Shown one piece after another: positions 7,187-15,206 of a stretch of DNA of 64,000 bases. Positions within the stretch are counted from its first letter, which is position 1, and each line of letters begins with the position of its first letter. The position numbers were made by a program, and so were the translations under genes. The DNA comes from Gaiellasilicea sp963749515. Its GTDB lineage: Bacteria; Actinomycetota; Thermoleophilia; Gaiellales; Gaiellaceae. Where the stretch lies: NCBI GenBank assembly GCA_963749515.1, contig CAVVMR010000009.1, positions 62,001-126,000 on the forward strand, in the 5' to 3' direction. The notes below the pieces were generated by a model. That model had not been told where the DNA came from and did no database searches. It worked only from the letters and a program-made list of their open reading frames with translations.

Positions 7187-7813
7187 ATGGTCGACACGTC
7201 GCAGACGATCAGCGCTCCGGAACCCGAGGTCCGGACGCGCATCCTCGACACCGCCTACGACCTGTTCTCCAAACGCGGCGTCCGCGCGGTCGGCATCGAC
7301 GAGGTAATCGAGAAGGCCGACGTCGCCAAGGCCACCCTCTATCGCCACTTCCCCTCGAAGGACGAACTCGTGCTCGCCTTCCTCCAGCGCCGCGAACAGC
7401 GCTGGACGTACGAGTGGCTCGCAGCGGACGCCACCCGCCGCGGCTCAAGCCCCCAGGAGCAGCTCCTCGCGATCTTCGACGTCTTCGACGAGTGGTTCCG
7501 CCGCGAGGACTTCGAAGGCTGCTCGTTCATCAACATCCTGCTCGAAATGGGCCCCGACCACCCCCTCGGCACCGCCAGCACAACCCACCTCCAGAACATC
7601 CGCTCCTTCCTCAGCGACCTCGCCACCCAGGCCGGCATCGCAGACCCCGCGGCATTCGCCCGCGCCTGGCACATCCTCATGAACGGCTCCATCGTCGCGG
7701 CAATGGAAGGCGACCACGAGGCCGCACAGCGAGCCAAGACGCTCGCCCAACTCCTACTCCACCAAGCTGCGACCGCCGAGCACCCGCTTCCCGCGAAGCA
7801 CGACCTCGTGTGA
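7187..7813 (+). CDS. TetR/AcrR-family transcriptional regulator (paralogue 2)
   Basis: A 208-residue TetR regulator with an N-terminal HTH (about residues 17-63) and a helical ligand domain with DFEGCSFINILLE. It shares the complete recognition helix KATLYRHFPSKDELVLAFL with the protein at 3198-3788, plus most of the C-terminal domain, so both should read the same operator class. It ends in a short charged tail (HPLPAKHDLV) not present in paralogue 1. GAAAGG directly abuts the ATG, too close for a normal ribosome site, and a putative -10 lies 12 bases upstream, so leaderless translation is likely. It is divergent from the receiver-ECF sigma operon. Confidence 0.92.
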   Translation: MVDTSQTISAPEPEVRTRILDTAYDLFSKRGVRAVGIDEVIEKADVAKATLYRHFPSKDELVLAFLQRREQRWTYEWLAADATRRGSSPQEQLLAIFDVFDEWFRREDFEGCSFINILLEMGPDHPLGTASTTHLQNIRSFLSDLATQAGIADPAAFARAWHILMNGSIVAAMEGDHEAAQRAKTLAQLLLHQAATAEHPLPAKHDLV

Positions 7814-7821
7814 TCCTGGGG

Positions 7822-8075
7822 CTAGCCCGTGGAGCAGGGGTTCAAGGCTTTCAGAAGGGTTCGTGAACGGGCGCTTCTCCTTCGAGGTTCAGCACCTGGC
7901 GAAGAGCCTCGCTTCGAACCGGTGCCCCTCGGTTCGGTCAGCCGCCACGCGTACACGTCCTTCGGTGAGAGCTCCGCCAACCTCACCTCTCCCAACACCG
8001 CGGTCGCCTTGCCGAGGAGCCAGCACAGCTTCGCGACGCGCAAATTCAAAGCCGCGCGCTCCCCGCCAGGGTTGA
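7822..8075 (-). pseudogene. Tyrosine-integrase remnant B (core-binding domain, several frameshifts)
   Basis: Minus-strand translation across three frames reconstructs an integrase. LGEVRLAELSPKDVYAWRLT is followed after a shift by EGHRFEA, after another by EALRQVLN, and after a third by EKRPF. This is the order of the core-binding domain and linker of phage integrases in this bacterial group. Everything from the catalytic Arg onward is gone; the remnant stops next to the TetR gene. It lies about 150 bp from a tRNA-Thr 3' fragment, the expected place for an integrase beside its attachment site. Confidence 0.65.
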
Positions 8076-8094
8076 ACAAGCCTGAAGGCACTTG

Positions 8095-8120
8095 TTGGGG
8101 ACAGGTTTTGGGGACCGGTT
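8095..8120 (+). repeat. Adjacent 13-bp direct repeats
   Basis: TTGGGGACAGGTT (8095-8107) is followed immediately by TTGGGGACCGGTT (8108-8120), differing at one base. It lies between the integrase remnant and the tRNA-Thr fragment. Paired short direct repeats in that position resemble integrase arm-type binding sites, but no function is shown. Confidence 0.5.
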
Positions 8121-8230
8121 CCAGGCTTTGCGGGGAGTCTCAGGGCGCTTGGGGGTGGGGGTGCAGCGAACAGAGAAACCAGCTGCCTAGGGAAAGCGCT
8201 GTACCGGCGCCGCTTCGACGAAGCTCGAAA

Positions 8231-8277
8231 CCTCCATGGTAAGGAGGAGGTCGACGGTTCGAGTCCGTCAGAGGGCT
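8231..8277 (+). other. Displaced 3' fragment of tRNA-Thr(GGT), probable att-site scar
   Basis: CCTCC-ATGGTAA-GGAGG forms a perfect 5-bp anticodon stem with a 7-base loop, U33 and anticodon GGT (Thr). It is followed by variable loop AGGTC, a perfect T-arm GACGG-TTCGAGT-CCGTC and the 3' acceptor strand AGAGGGC. The matching 5' acceptor strand GCCCTCT and D-arm are not present upstream. A tRNA truncated at the anticodon stem is the usual scar left when an integrase inserts an element into the 3' half of a tRNA gene. The intact copy would be expected to the left, outside the window. Confidence 0.7.
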
Positions 8278-8344
8278 CTGCAAAGCGCCGCACGTCGGCG
8301 CCGCCTTGGCTGCTGAAACCTGGATCGACTAGGAGGGAAGACAG

Positions 8345-9511
8345 ATGCTCTACGAGCCGACAAGGTTCGATGCTCTGGCCGGCGAGCCGTGGGTTCCGGC
8401 GCGCGTCAAGGAGGCGATCGCTGCGATCGTTGCCGATGCCGACGCTGCGTTCGATCCGAAGGCGCTCTGGCCTGCAGACGATTGGGATGCGCGGGAGAAG
8501 CCGCTACCGCTGTCCGGCCTGTACCTCGGTGCCGCCGGCGTGATCTGGGCACTCGATGAACTTCGGAAGCGCGGCCATGCCGAGTCCTCGCGCGACCTCG
8601 CTGCTGCCGTGCTGCGCGCGGTCGAGCTCGAGCGGGCGACGCCGGACTTCTCGGCGGATGAGCATTACCGTCCTGGTGCGCTCATCTCCGGCGAGACGGG
8701 AGCGCTGCTCATCGCGTTCCGGCTGACCTCCGACCCGGCGCTCGCCGACGACGTGCACGCACTCGTTCGCGACAACGTCGACAACCCGACGGACGACATC
8801 AGCTGGGGAGTGCCCGGGACGCTCCTCGCCGCTTTGGCGATGGGCGAATGGACGGGCGAGCGCCGGTGGAATGAGGCGGCGCGCGAGTCAGCCACTGTGC
8901 TCCGAAAGCGCCGCGGCGACGACGGGCTGTGGCGCCAGGACGACGACTACCGCGGCCTGAGCACACTCCACGGCGTCGCGGGGAACACACTCGCTCTGCT
9001 CCGCTTCGACCCCGACGATGCCGTCGCGAGCGAGAGCGCGGCCGTTCTCTCGCGACATGCGTTCCGCGAGGACGGCCTCGCCAACTGGCCCGGCACGCCA
9101 CGAGCGCAGCTCGCGCGGCCACGAGACGGCCGGATCTGTCTGCAGTGGTGCACCGGCGCGCCGGGGGTCGTCGCCGGCGCCTGGGACTTCCTCGATGCGG
9201 ATCTCATGCTTGCCGGCGCCGAGCTCGTCTGGCGCGCGGGCGCCCACCGGGACGAGAAGGGCCACGGTCTCTGCCACGGCACGTCGGGCAACGGCTTCGC
9301 GCTCTTGAAGGCCTTCGAGCGCACCGGCGACGAGCGGTGGCTCGAGCGCGCCCGACGCTTCGCCGTCCACGCGCTCGCCCAAGCTGAACGGATCGCGACC
9401 GCGAATGGCCGCCGCCGCTACTCGCTCTTCACCGGCGACGTCGGCACTGCGCTCTTCGCCGCCGCCTGCCTCGACGGCGACGCGCGCTTCCCGATCATCG
9501 ACGTCATGTAG
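8345..9511 (+). CDS. LanC-like protein
   Basis: A 388-residue alpha-toroid protein with repeated GxxG-type segments (SGLYLGAAGVIWAL, SGETGALLIA, WGVPGTLLAAL, LHGVAGNTLALL, CTGAPGV, CHGTSGNGFALL, FTGDVGTALF). Candidate zinc ligands typical of LanC/LANCL are the Cys in QWCTGAPG and the Cys-His in GLCHGTSG. AGGAGGG lies about 8 bases before the ATG. LanC enzymes cyclise lanthipeptides, but no precursor peptide, dehydratase or transporter is nearby. A stand-alone LANCL-type role (thiol addition to dehydroamino acids) is more plausible than lantibiotic synthesis. It is the first intact gene to the right of the tRNA scar. Confidence 0.88.
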   Translation: MLYEPTRFDALAGEPWVPARVKEAIAAIVADADAAFDPKALWPADDWDAREKPLPLSGLYLGAAGVIWALDELRKRGHAESSRDLAAAVLRAVELERATPDFSADEHYRPGALISGETGALLIAFRLTSDPALADDVHALVRDNVDNPTDDISWGVPGTLLAALAMGEWTGERRWNEAARESATVLRKRRGDDGLWRQDDDYRGLSTLHGVAGNTLALLRFDPDDAVASESAAVLSRHAFREDGLANWPGTPRAQLARPRDGRICLQWCTGAPGVVAGAWDFLDADLMLAGAELVWRAGAHRDEKGHGLCHGTSGNGFALLKAFERTGDERWLERARRFAVHALAQAERIATANGRRRYSLFTGDVGTALFAAACLDGDARFPIIDVM

Positions 9512-9590
9512 AGACTGGCGCCTGGGTGCCACGGGCGCCGCGCTGGCGAATAGACCTCGCGCTCTGACCGTTCCGCCTAGTACGAGCGCG

Positions 9591-10418
9591 TCAGGTCTTC
9601 TCGGCCTTCACGGTCACCTTCTTGATCGCCTCGGCGGCCTTCCACTCGGCATGGCGGCAGCCCCAGCCGCTCACCTTCTGGGCGAAGAGGTAGTGGCCGA
9701 TCCGGCCGGCTTTCTTGTACGGACGGAGCTTCGTCTTGGCCGGAGGGGTCGGGTTCACCTTCGACGCCTCGACCACCTTGGTGTACGTGCGAAGGCTACC
9801 GGCGAGCGTGTCGGTGATGGTGATGCGGTACCGCAACGCCCCCGGGACTGCCCGGAAGCTCACGAAGTGCCCAACGGTGCAGGCGTCCATTCCCGTCGGG
9901 CCGTGCATCTGCTGCGCGACGGCGACAGACGACAGTTGGTACGCGGCCGCCTTCGGCGCGGGTGCGTTCGGCGTGTAGCGGACGACCGAGGCGCGCGCGA
10001 CCGCGTATCTGGCCTGGTGCGTGGCGCGGACATTCGTGCAGTCCTCCTCGGCGGTCCCGGGACCGTCGCTGCTATTCGCGACCAGCAGGCCCGCGATGCG
10101 CCCCTTCCCGGGGCTCCACGTCGGGAACTTCGAGAACTGGAGGTGCCCGCGGTAGTGACGGTTGAAGATCACCGTGTACTCGCGCCCGGGGGCAGTGGTC
10201 GATGTCCACGTCACGCGGTACTCCGCGGCGTCCGGTAGGTCGTTCACGACCGCGAAGGTCGATCCGTGGCAGCCAGTCGTGCTGGCCTGCGTCATGACCA
10301 CGAGCTCGACGGCGATAGGCTCCTCGCGCGAGCCGGCCGAGGCGAGCTGGGACGCAAAGACCGCCGCGATGAGCATCGCGACGACGGACACCAGGAAACG
10401 GGAGCGACTCTTGCGCAT
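9591..10418 (-). CDS. Secreted hypothetical protein
   Basis: The N-terminus has a basic MRKSRSR stretch, a hydrophobic core and an ASA-type cleavage region around residues 27-29, so it is probably exported. The mature part is about 245 residues and shows two halves, each with beta-strand-rich YRVT/YRIT segments resembling fibronectin-like folds; each half contains conserved cysteines (CHG..., DCTN; DACTVG, WGCRH) that could form disulfides. The C-terminus is Lys-rich. AGAGGAG precedes the ATG. I know no named family for it. Confidence 0.75.
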   Translation of the reverse strand: MRKSRSRFLVSVVAMLIAAVFASQLASAGSREEPIAVELVVMTQASTTGCHGSTFAVVNDLPDAAEYRVTWTSTTAPGREYTVIFNRHYRGHLQFSKFPTWSPGKGRIAGLLVANSSDGPGTAEEDCTNVRATHQARYAVARASVVRYTPNAPAPKAAAYQLSSVAVAQQMHGPTGMDACTVGHFVSFRAVPGALRYRITITDTLAGSLRTYTKVVEASKVNPTPPAKTKLRPYKKAGRIGHYLFAQKVSGWGCRHAEWKAAEAIKKVTVKAEKT

Positions 10419-10577
10419 GGCTGCAGAACTCCTCTTGTTCGGGAAAACCGCCGCCGAGTGTCCCCCGCCCGCGCAGACGCTGTCCCGGCAGCATAGTCGT
10501 GCGCATGGGCTCCTTCAAGACTTGATCGAGTGAATGCTGAAGGAGTGGTCGGCGTTCGCGGTGGTGGCGCCGCCGAG

Positions 10578-11240
10578 TCACTGCTGCATCCTCGGATCGT
10601 GCGTAGGGTCGGCGTACATGGCGGGGCAGCCGTGCTCGATGGCTTCGGCGCGCAGCTCGTAGTGCCAGGGCTCGTTGCCGTAGATCTGGCATAGGCCGTA
10701 CTCGGCGCCGTGCTCGGACAGCCACGCCGTGGCATAGACGGGCCCGATGTCGACCGCGTCCCCCGACACGTGAGCAGACGTGTTAGGGGTGGCCACCCAT
10801 CGGGCAGCTTCCGCCTCCGAGCCGTACTCCGAGACCGCCTCACGAAGTAGTTGTTCCTGGTACTCCGGGGAACGCCAGCCGCTATCGACGACGAACTCGA
10901 CCCCGTCCACCGCGGCGTCACTCGCGGCTTGACGCAGCGCACCGAGCAGATCGGGGTCGAGGTTGGCTACTCCCGGAATCCCGTCATCGAAGACCGTCGT
11001 GCCGTCGGGGACGGCACTGTCAGCCTCCCCGGGCGCACCACGGTGCTCACTACGGAGACCAGGGTGGTGCTCACTGCGAAGGACGTCGAAGGGTAATGCG
11101 GCCGTCGAGGACGAGGACGGCAGCAACTGGTGGCCGAGGGCTGCAGCGATCGCCGCGATGAGGAGCAGCAGGCCGGCGGCACGGATCTTGCGAATTCGAA
11201 TCCGACGGGTTCTCGTTCCTACTCGTCTGCTGGAGGTCAC
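10578..11240 (-). CDS. VanY-like D-alanyl-D-alanine carboxypeptidase (M15B)
   Basis: A single N-terminal membrane anchor (AAGLLLLIAAIAAALG) is followed by an M15B peptidase domain. It contains the substrate-binding SGWRSPEYQEQLL and zinc ligands in SAHVSGDAVD (His, Asp) and EPWHYEL (His, with catalytic Glu). The enzyme would trim the terminal D-Ala of cell-wall peptides outside the membrane. I start at GTG 11240 (220 residues) because an ATG at 11303 would leave only 23 bp for a divergent promoter; the true start is not certain. It is divergent from the VanR/VanS-like pair, as in vanY loci where the two-component system controls the peptidase. Confidence 0.88.
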   Translation of the reverse strand: MTSSRRVGTRTRRIRIRKIRAAGLLLLIAAIAAALGHQLLPSSSSTAALPFDVLRSEHHPGLRSEHRGAPGEADSAVPDGTTVFDDGIPGVANLDPDLLGALRQAASDAAVDGVEFVVDSGWRSPEYQEQLLREAVSEYGSEAEAARWVATPNTSAHVSGDAVDIGPVYATAWLSEHGAEYGLCQIYGNEPWHYELRAEAIEHGCPAMYADPTHDPRMQQ

Positions 11241-11326
11241 GCCTCCATTCAAGGCAGCGTGGTGTTGCCGGCACGTATGCGGTTTTCGATATGCCGACGA
11301 CATGCGCCAGCGCCTAGCATCGGAGC

Positions 11327-12022
11327 ATGCGTGTGTTGATCGTCGAGGACGAGCCCTACATGGCAGACGCCATTCGCGACGGGCTACGCCTGGAAGCGAT
11401 CGCGGCAGACATCGCGGGTGACGGCGACACCGCTCTGGAGCTGCTGAGCGTCAACGCCTACGACATCGCCGTCCTCGACCGAGACATTCCCGGACCTACC
11501 GGCGACGAGATCGCCAAGCGCATCGTGGCCTCGGGCAGCGGCATGCCGATCCTCATGCTCACCGCTGCCTACCGTCTCGACGACAAGGCCACCGGCTTCG
11601 AGCTCGGCGCCGACGACTACCTCACGAAGCCGTTCGAGCTCAAAGAGCTCGTGCTCCGTCTCAGAGCACTTGACCGCAGGCGCGCACACAACAGGCCACC
11701 CGTGCGAGAGATGGCAGGTCTCCGCCTCGATCCGTTCCGACGAGAGGTCTACCGCGACGGCCGCTACGTCGCGCTGACCAGGAAGCAGTTCGCGGTGCTC
11801 GAAGTCCTCGTGGCTGCCGAAGGCGGCGTCGTCAGCGCCGAAGAGCTCTTGGCACGAGCATGGGATGAGAACGCCAACCCGTTCACCAACGCCGTGCGCA
11901 TCACAGTCTCGGCATTGCGCAAACGGCTCGGCGAGCCCTGGATCATCGCCACCGTGGCCGGCGTCGGGTACCGCATCGGCACTCAACCAGACACCGGGCG
12001 CGAGGGAGCAGACCGTGGATAG
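11327..12022 (+). CDS. OmpR/PhoB-family response regulator (VanR-like)
   Basis: A 231-residue regulator. The receiver domain (about 1-115) has the acidic triad EDE, phospho-acceptor Asp in IAVLDRDIPG, Thr in MLTAA and Lys in LTKPF. The C-terminal winged helix (about 130-220) contains LTRKQFAVLEVLVAA and RITVSALRKRLGEPWIIATVAGVGYRI. It overlaps the kinase gene by 8 bases (GTG at 12015 before stop 12020-12022). It probably controls the divergent carboxypeptidase gene. Little leader space precedes the ATG. Confidence 0.93.
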   Translation: MRVLIVEDEPYMADAIRDGLRLEAIAADIAGDGDTALELLSVNAYDIAVLDRDIPGPTGDEIAKRIVASGSGMPILMLTAAYRLDDKATGFELGADDYLTKPFELKELVLRLRALDRRRAHNRPPVREMAGLRLDPFRREVYRDGRYVALTRKQFAVLEVLVAAEGGVVSAEELLARAWDENANPFTNAVRITVSALRKRLGEPWIIATVAGVGYRIGTQPDTGREGADRG

Positions 12023-13193
12023 GGCGCCTGGTTTGAGCGTTCGCCTCAAACTCACCCTCAGCTACGCCGGCTTCCTCATGCTCGCAGGTGGCTTGATGCT
12101 CGTCGCCGCGTGGCTCGCCGGCCGGCAGCAGCGATCGTTCGATTCGCTCTTGCGTTACGTACCCGACGGCTTGATCAGCGCCGCCGGTGGCGTGGTGCCC
12201 GGGAACAGCTCCTTCCTCCTGCGCGCCATCGCTCCGGCGGCGGCCATAGTGCTGGCATTTCTGCTGGTCTTCGGTCTCCTCGGAGGGTGGCTTCTCGCCG
12301 GCCGCATGCTCGCCCCGCTGAATCGGATCACGGATGCCACACGCATGGCCGCGAACGGATCGCTCTCCCACCGAATCGGGCTACCGGGCCGCAGAGACGA
12401 GTTCCGCGAGCTCGCCGACAGCTTCGATGCCATGCTCGCGCGGGTCGAAGCACACATCGCCGAACAGCAGAGATTCGCAGCCAACGCCTCCCACGAGCTG
12501 CGCACCCCGCTGGCGATCACGCAGACACTTCTCGACGTGGCCCGCAACGACCTGAACGGCGACACCGGCGAGCTCGTCGACCGCCTTCACGTCGTCAACA
12601 CCCGAGCGATCGACCTCACCGAAGCATTGCTCCTGCTCAGCCGCGCCGACCAACGGTCATTCACCCCCGAACACGTCGACCTGTCTCTCATAGCCGAGGA
12701 AGCCACTGAAACGCTCCTCCCCCTCGCAGAAAAACGCGGCCTCACCATCGAGACCTCCGGCGACCTGGCCCCGACCACCGGCTCACACGCGCTCCTGCTG
12801 CAACTGACGACGAACCTCGTGCAGAACGCGATCGTCCACAATCTGCCCGGAGGGGGCACCGTGTGGGTCACGACCAGCGTTCACCCCAGGAATGTGGTGC
12901 TCACCGTCGAGAACACGGGCGACAAGCTCACCCCACAGTCAGTTGCCACGCTTGCCGAGCCGTTTCTTCGCGGCACCGAACGCATACGCACCGATTACGC
13001 AGGTGTCGGCCTCGGCCTGGCGATCGCCAACAGCATCACCCAAGCACACGACGGAACTCTCACCCTCACCCCCCGGGCCGCCGGCGGGCTCCGCGTGGCG
13101 GTGCAACTACCCGCAGCGTCATCTGTAGCGAAGCGCGTCGGCGATGCGGGCTCGGGTGGCCAGCCGGGCTGGGCGGCTCCGGAACCGGAGTAG
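12015..13193 (+). CDS. Membrane sensor histidine kinase (VanS-like)
   Basis: I start at GTG 12015, preceded by AGGGAG at a 6-base spacing, giving 392 residues. There are two membrane helices (about residues 14-36 and 72-98) flanking a short extracytoplasmic loop of about 35 residues. A HAMP domain follows, then HisKA with the H-box ASHELRTPLA (His160), and a HATPase_c domain with NLVQNAIVHN and GVGLGLAIANS. The tiny sensor loop resembles VanS-type kinases that sense cell-wall antibiotics or precursors near the membrane. It pairs with the overlapping response regulator. Confidence 0.93.
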   Translation: MDRAPGLSVRLKLTLSYAGFLMLAGGLMLVAAWLAGRQQRSFDSLLRYVPDGLISAAGGVVPGNSSFLLRAIAPAAAIVLAFLLVFGLLGGWLLAGRMLAPLNRITDATRMAANGSLSHRIGLPGRRDEFRELADSFDAMLARVEAHIAEQQRFAANASHELRTPLAITQTLLDVARNDLNGDTGELVDRLHVVNTRAIDLTEALLLLSRADQRSFTPEHVDLSLIAEEATETLLPLAEKRGLTIETSGDLAPTTGSHALLLQLTTNLVQNAIVHNLPGGGTVWVTTSVHPRNVVLTVENTGDKLTPQSVATLAEPFLRGTERIRTDYAGVGLGLAIANSITQAHDGTLTLTPRAAGGLRVAVQLPAASSVAKRVGDAGSGGQPGWAAPEPE

Positions 13194-13203
13194 GGTCTCG
13201 GCG

Positions 13204-14796
13204 TTGAGCGCCAAGGACTCCGGAGCAGCCGCAGCGACGCTGCCTTCAGCCGAGCGTCCGATTCGCGCTGCCGAGGTGGTTGGCGCCCTCTCGCTCGCGA
13301 CCGACCTTGGCACCGGGCAGCCGCTCGAGCACGCGTTGCGCACCGCCGTGCTCGCAGTCCGCCTCGGCGAGCTCGCCGGCGCCTCCGCCCGGGACCTCGC
13401 GGACACGTACTACGTCGCCCTCCTCCACGCGTCCGGGTGCACCTCGAACGGACACGAAGCGACGCTGCTCTACGGCGACGACATCGATCACCGAGCCGCG
13501 TTCTACCTCATCGACACGACCAGCCCGGCGGAGGTGCTCGCGTTCTACCGAGCTCACGTCGGGGCAGGCCAGCCGCCCGAGGTACGCGCCGCGCTCATCG
13601 AGGACGCGATCGCCAACGCCGGCCCTCGGGCGCGTGATGCGTTCGCGACCATGTGCGAGATCGCACAGCGGTTCGCGGGCTGGCTCGAGCTCGGGTCGAA
13701 CGTCCAGGCAGCGCTGGAGTACGTCTTCGCGCGCTGGGACGGACGGGGGTTCCCGGACATCAGCGGCGATGCGATCCCGCTGCCGATGCGCCTCTTGCAC
13801 GTCGGACGCGATATCTCGCTGTTCCTCACCGCTGCCGGCCCCGACGAAGCACGGGGTGTCCTCGAACGTCGAGGCGGTGCCGCCTACGAGCCTCGGCTCG
13901 CCGAGGTTGCCTTGCGGAACTTCGACGAGCTCCTCGCCGACCTGGACGAGACGCGCATGTGGGAGCAGGTGCTCGAGCTCGAGCCGTTCCCGCAGGTCTG
14001 GATCCGAGGTGAGAGAGTCGACGCCGCATTCATGGCCATTGCCGCGCTCGCCGGCCTCAAGTCGCCGTGGCTTCGCGAGCACTCGACCGGCGTCGCCGAT
14101 CTCGCCGAGGCGGCCGCGTGGCGTCTGGGACTGCCGGTGGCGTCCGTGACGCTCTTGCGACACGCGGCACTCGCCCAAGATCTCGGGCGCGTCGGTGTGT
14201 CGAACGCGATCTGGGAGAAACCCGGACGGCTCGGCTTCGGAGAGTGGGAGCGCGTGCGGCTCTACCCTCATTTCACGGAGCGCGCGTTCGCGCAGTCGCA
14301 GGAGCTCGCTCCGGTCGGGATCTTGGCCGGCTCACACCACGAGCGCCTGGACGGCTCGGGCTACCACCGGGGCACGCGTGGGTCGGGGCTCGATCAGGCC
14401 GCGCGCGTCCTCGCCGCCGCCGACTGCTACGGGGCCATGCGCGAGGCGCGGCCATACAGGCCGGCTCTCGCCGCACCGGCGGCAGAGGCCGAGCTGATGC
14501 GGGAGGTCGACGAGGGACGGCTCGATCCAGAAGCTGTCGACGCTGTGCTCGGCGCTGCAGGCCACCAGGTACCGCAGCGGCCCCGCGAGCGGCCGTCCGG
14601 CCTGACCGAGCGCGAGCTGGAGGTCCTTCTCGTGCTCGTGCGCGGCAAGTCGAACCAGGAGATCGCCGCCGAGCTCCGCATCTCCGCCAAGACGGTCGGA
14701 AACCACGTCCAGCACGTCTATGAGAAGACCGGCGTGCGCAGCCGGGCTGCGGCGACGCTGTGGGCGTTCGAGCACGACCTCGTCCGCACCGGATAG
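13204..14796 (+). CDS. HD-GYP-like domain protein with C-terminal LuxR HTH
   Basis: About 530 residues from TTG 13204; an in-frame start inside the kinase gene (13144) is unlikely, although no strong ribosome site marks the chosen one. The middle and C-terminal parts match HD-GYP proteins, including HHERLDGSGY. However, the signature HDxGK is QDLGR (in AALAQDLGRVGV) and GYP is GYH, so canonical c-di-GMP phosphodiesterase activity is doubtful. The last 65 residues form a LuxR/GerE helix-turn-helix (LTERELEVLLVLVRGKSNQEIAAELRIS in two parts). It begins 10 bases after the kinase stop, so it may be co-transcribed. Role: probably a signal-responsive transcription factor. Confidence 0.85.
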   Translation: MSAKDSGAAAATLPSAERPIRAAEVVGALSLATDLGTGQPLEHALRTAVLAVRLGELAGASARDLADTYYVALLHASGCTSNGHEATLLYGDDIDHRAAFYLIDTTSPAEVLAFYRAHVGAGQPPEVRAALIEDAIANAGPRARDAFATMCEIAQRFAGWLELGSNVQAALEYVFARWDGRGFPDISGDAIPLPMRLLHVGRDISLFLTAAGPDEARGVLERRGGAAYEPRLAEVALRNFDELLADLDETRMWEQVLELEPFPQVWIRGERVDAAFMAIAALAGLKSPWLREHSTGVADLAEAAAWRLGLPVASVTLLRHAALAQDLGRVGVSNAIWEKPGRLGFGEWERVRLYPHFTERAFAQSQELAPVGILAGSHHERLDGSGYHRGTRGSGLDQAARVLAAADCYGAMREARPYRPALAAPAAEAELMREVDEGRLDPEAVDAVLGAAGHQVPQRPRERPSGLTERELEVLLVLVRGKSNQEIAAELRISAKTVGNHVQHVYEKTGVRSRAAATLWAFEHDLVRTG

Positions 14797-14890
14797 GGCA
14801 TTCGCCCCATTCCGTCTCGGCGTCCGGAATCGCACACTCGCTGCACCATCGGCGTCGACCCGCGGCGCCGAGTACGCAAAGGAGCAGTAG

Positions 14891-15163
14891 GTGATCCTGG
14901 CAACCACACAGGTCGAAGATTTCGATCGCTTCATCAGCATCTTCTCGACCAAGGGCGCCGAGAAGCGAAAGCAGCACGGCTCCAAGGGCGCGACCGTCTT
15001 TCGCGATCCGAACGAGCAGGACCGGGTCTGGGTGCTCTTCGACTGGGATGCCGACGGTTGGCAGAGCTTCGCCTCCGATCCGGAGGTCCTCCCGATCATG
15101 CAGGAAGCCGGGCACATCGGGCGCCCGCAGTCAGCGGGGCTCGGCGGCCGCTACGACGCCTAG
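14891..15163 (+). CDS. Small ABM-like (dimeric alpha/beta barrel) protein
   Basis: A 90-residue protein starting at GTG 14891, with AAAGGAG about 6 bases upstream. The pattern VEDFDRFISIFST, GATVFRDP, VWVLFDWD and WQSFASDPEV resembles antibiotic-biosynthesis-monooxygenase-like or EthD-like small barrels; these bind or oxidise small aromatic molecules or act as stress proteins. No cofactor residues are diagnostic. It is 94 bases downstream of the HD/LuxR gene on the same strand and ends before a strong hairpin terminator. Confidence 0.7.
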   Translation: MILATTQVEDFDRFISIFSTKGAEKRKQHGSKGATVFRDPNEQDRVWVLFDWDADGWQSFASDPEVLPIMQEAGHIGRPQSAGLGGRYDA

Positions 15164-15173
15164 CAGGCAGGTT

Positions 15174-15203
15174 GTCGAGACCCCGCAACCGCGGGGTCTC
15201 GAC
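15174..15203. terminator. Bidirectional hairpin between converging genes
   Basis: GTCGAGACCCCGC (15174-15186) and GCGGGGTCTCGAC (15191-15203) form a perfect 13-bp stem with loop AACC. It lies exactly between the convergent genes ending at 15163 and 15207, so it can serve both. There is no U-tract, as is common in high-GC actinobacteria. Confidence 0.85.
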
Positions 15204-15206
15204 CCA

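Noticed and set aside
8231..8277. Full tRNA gene at the tRNA-Thr signature
   Set aside because: No complementary 5' acceptor strand or D-arm in the preceding 40 bases, so it is a fragment, not a gene.
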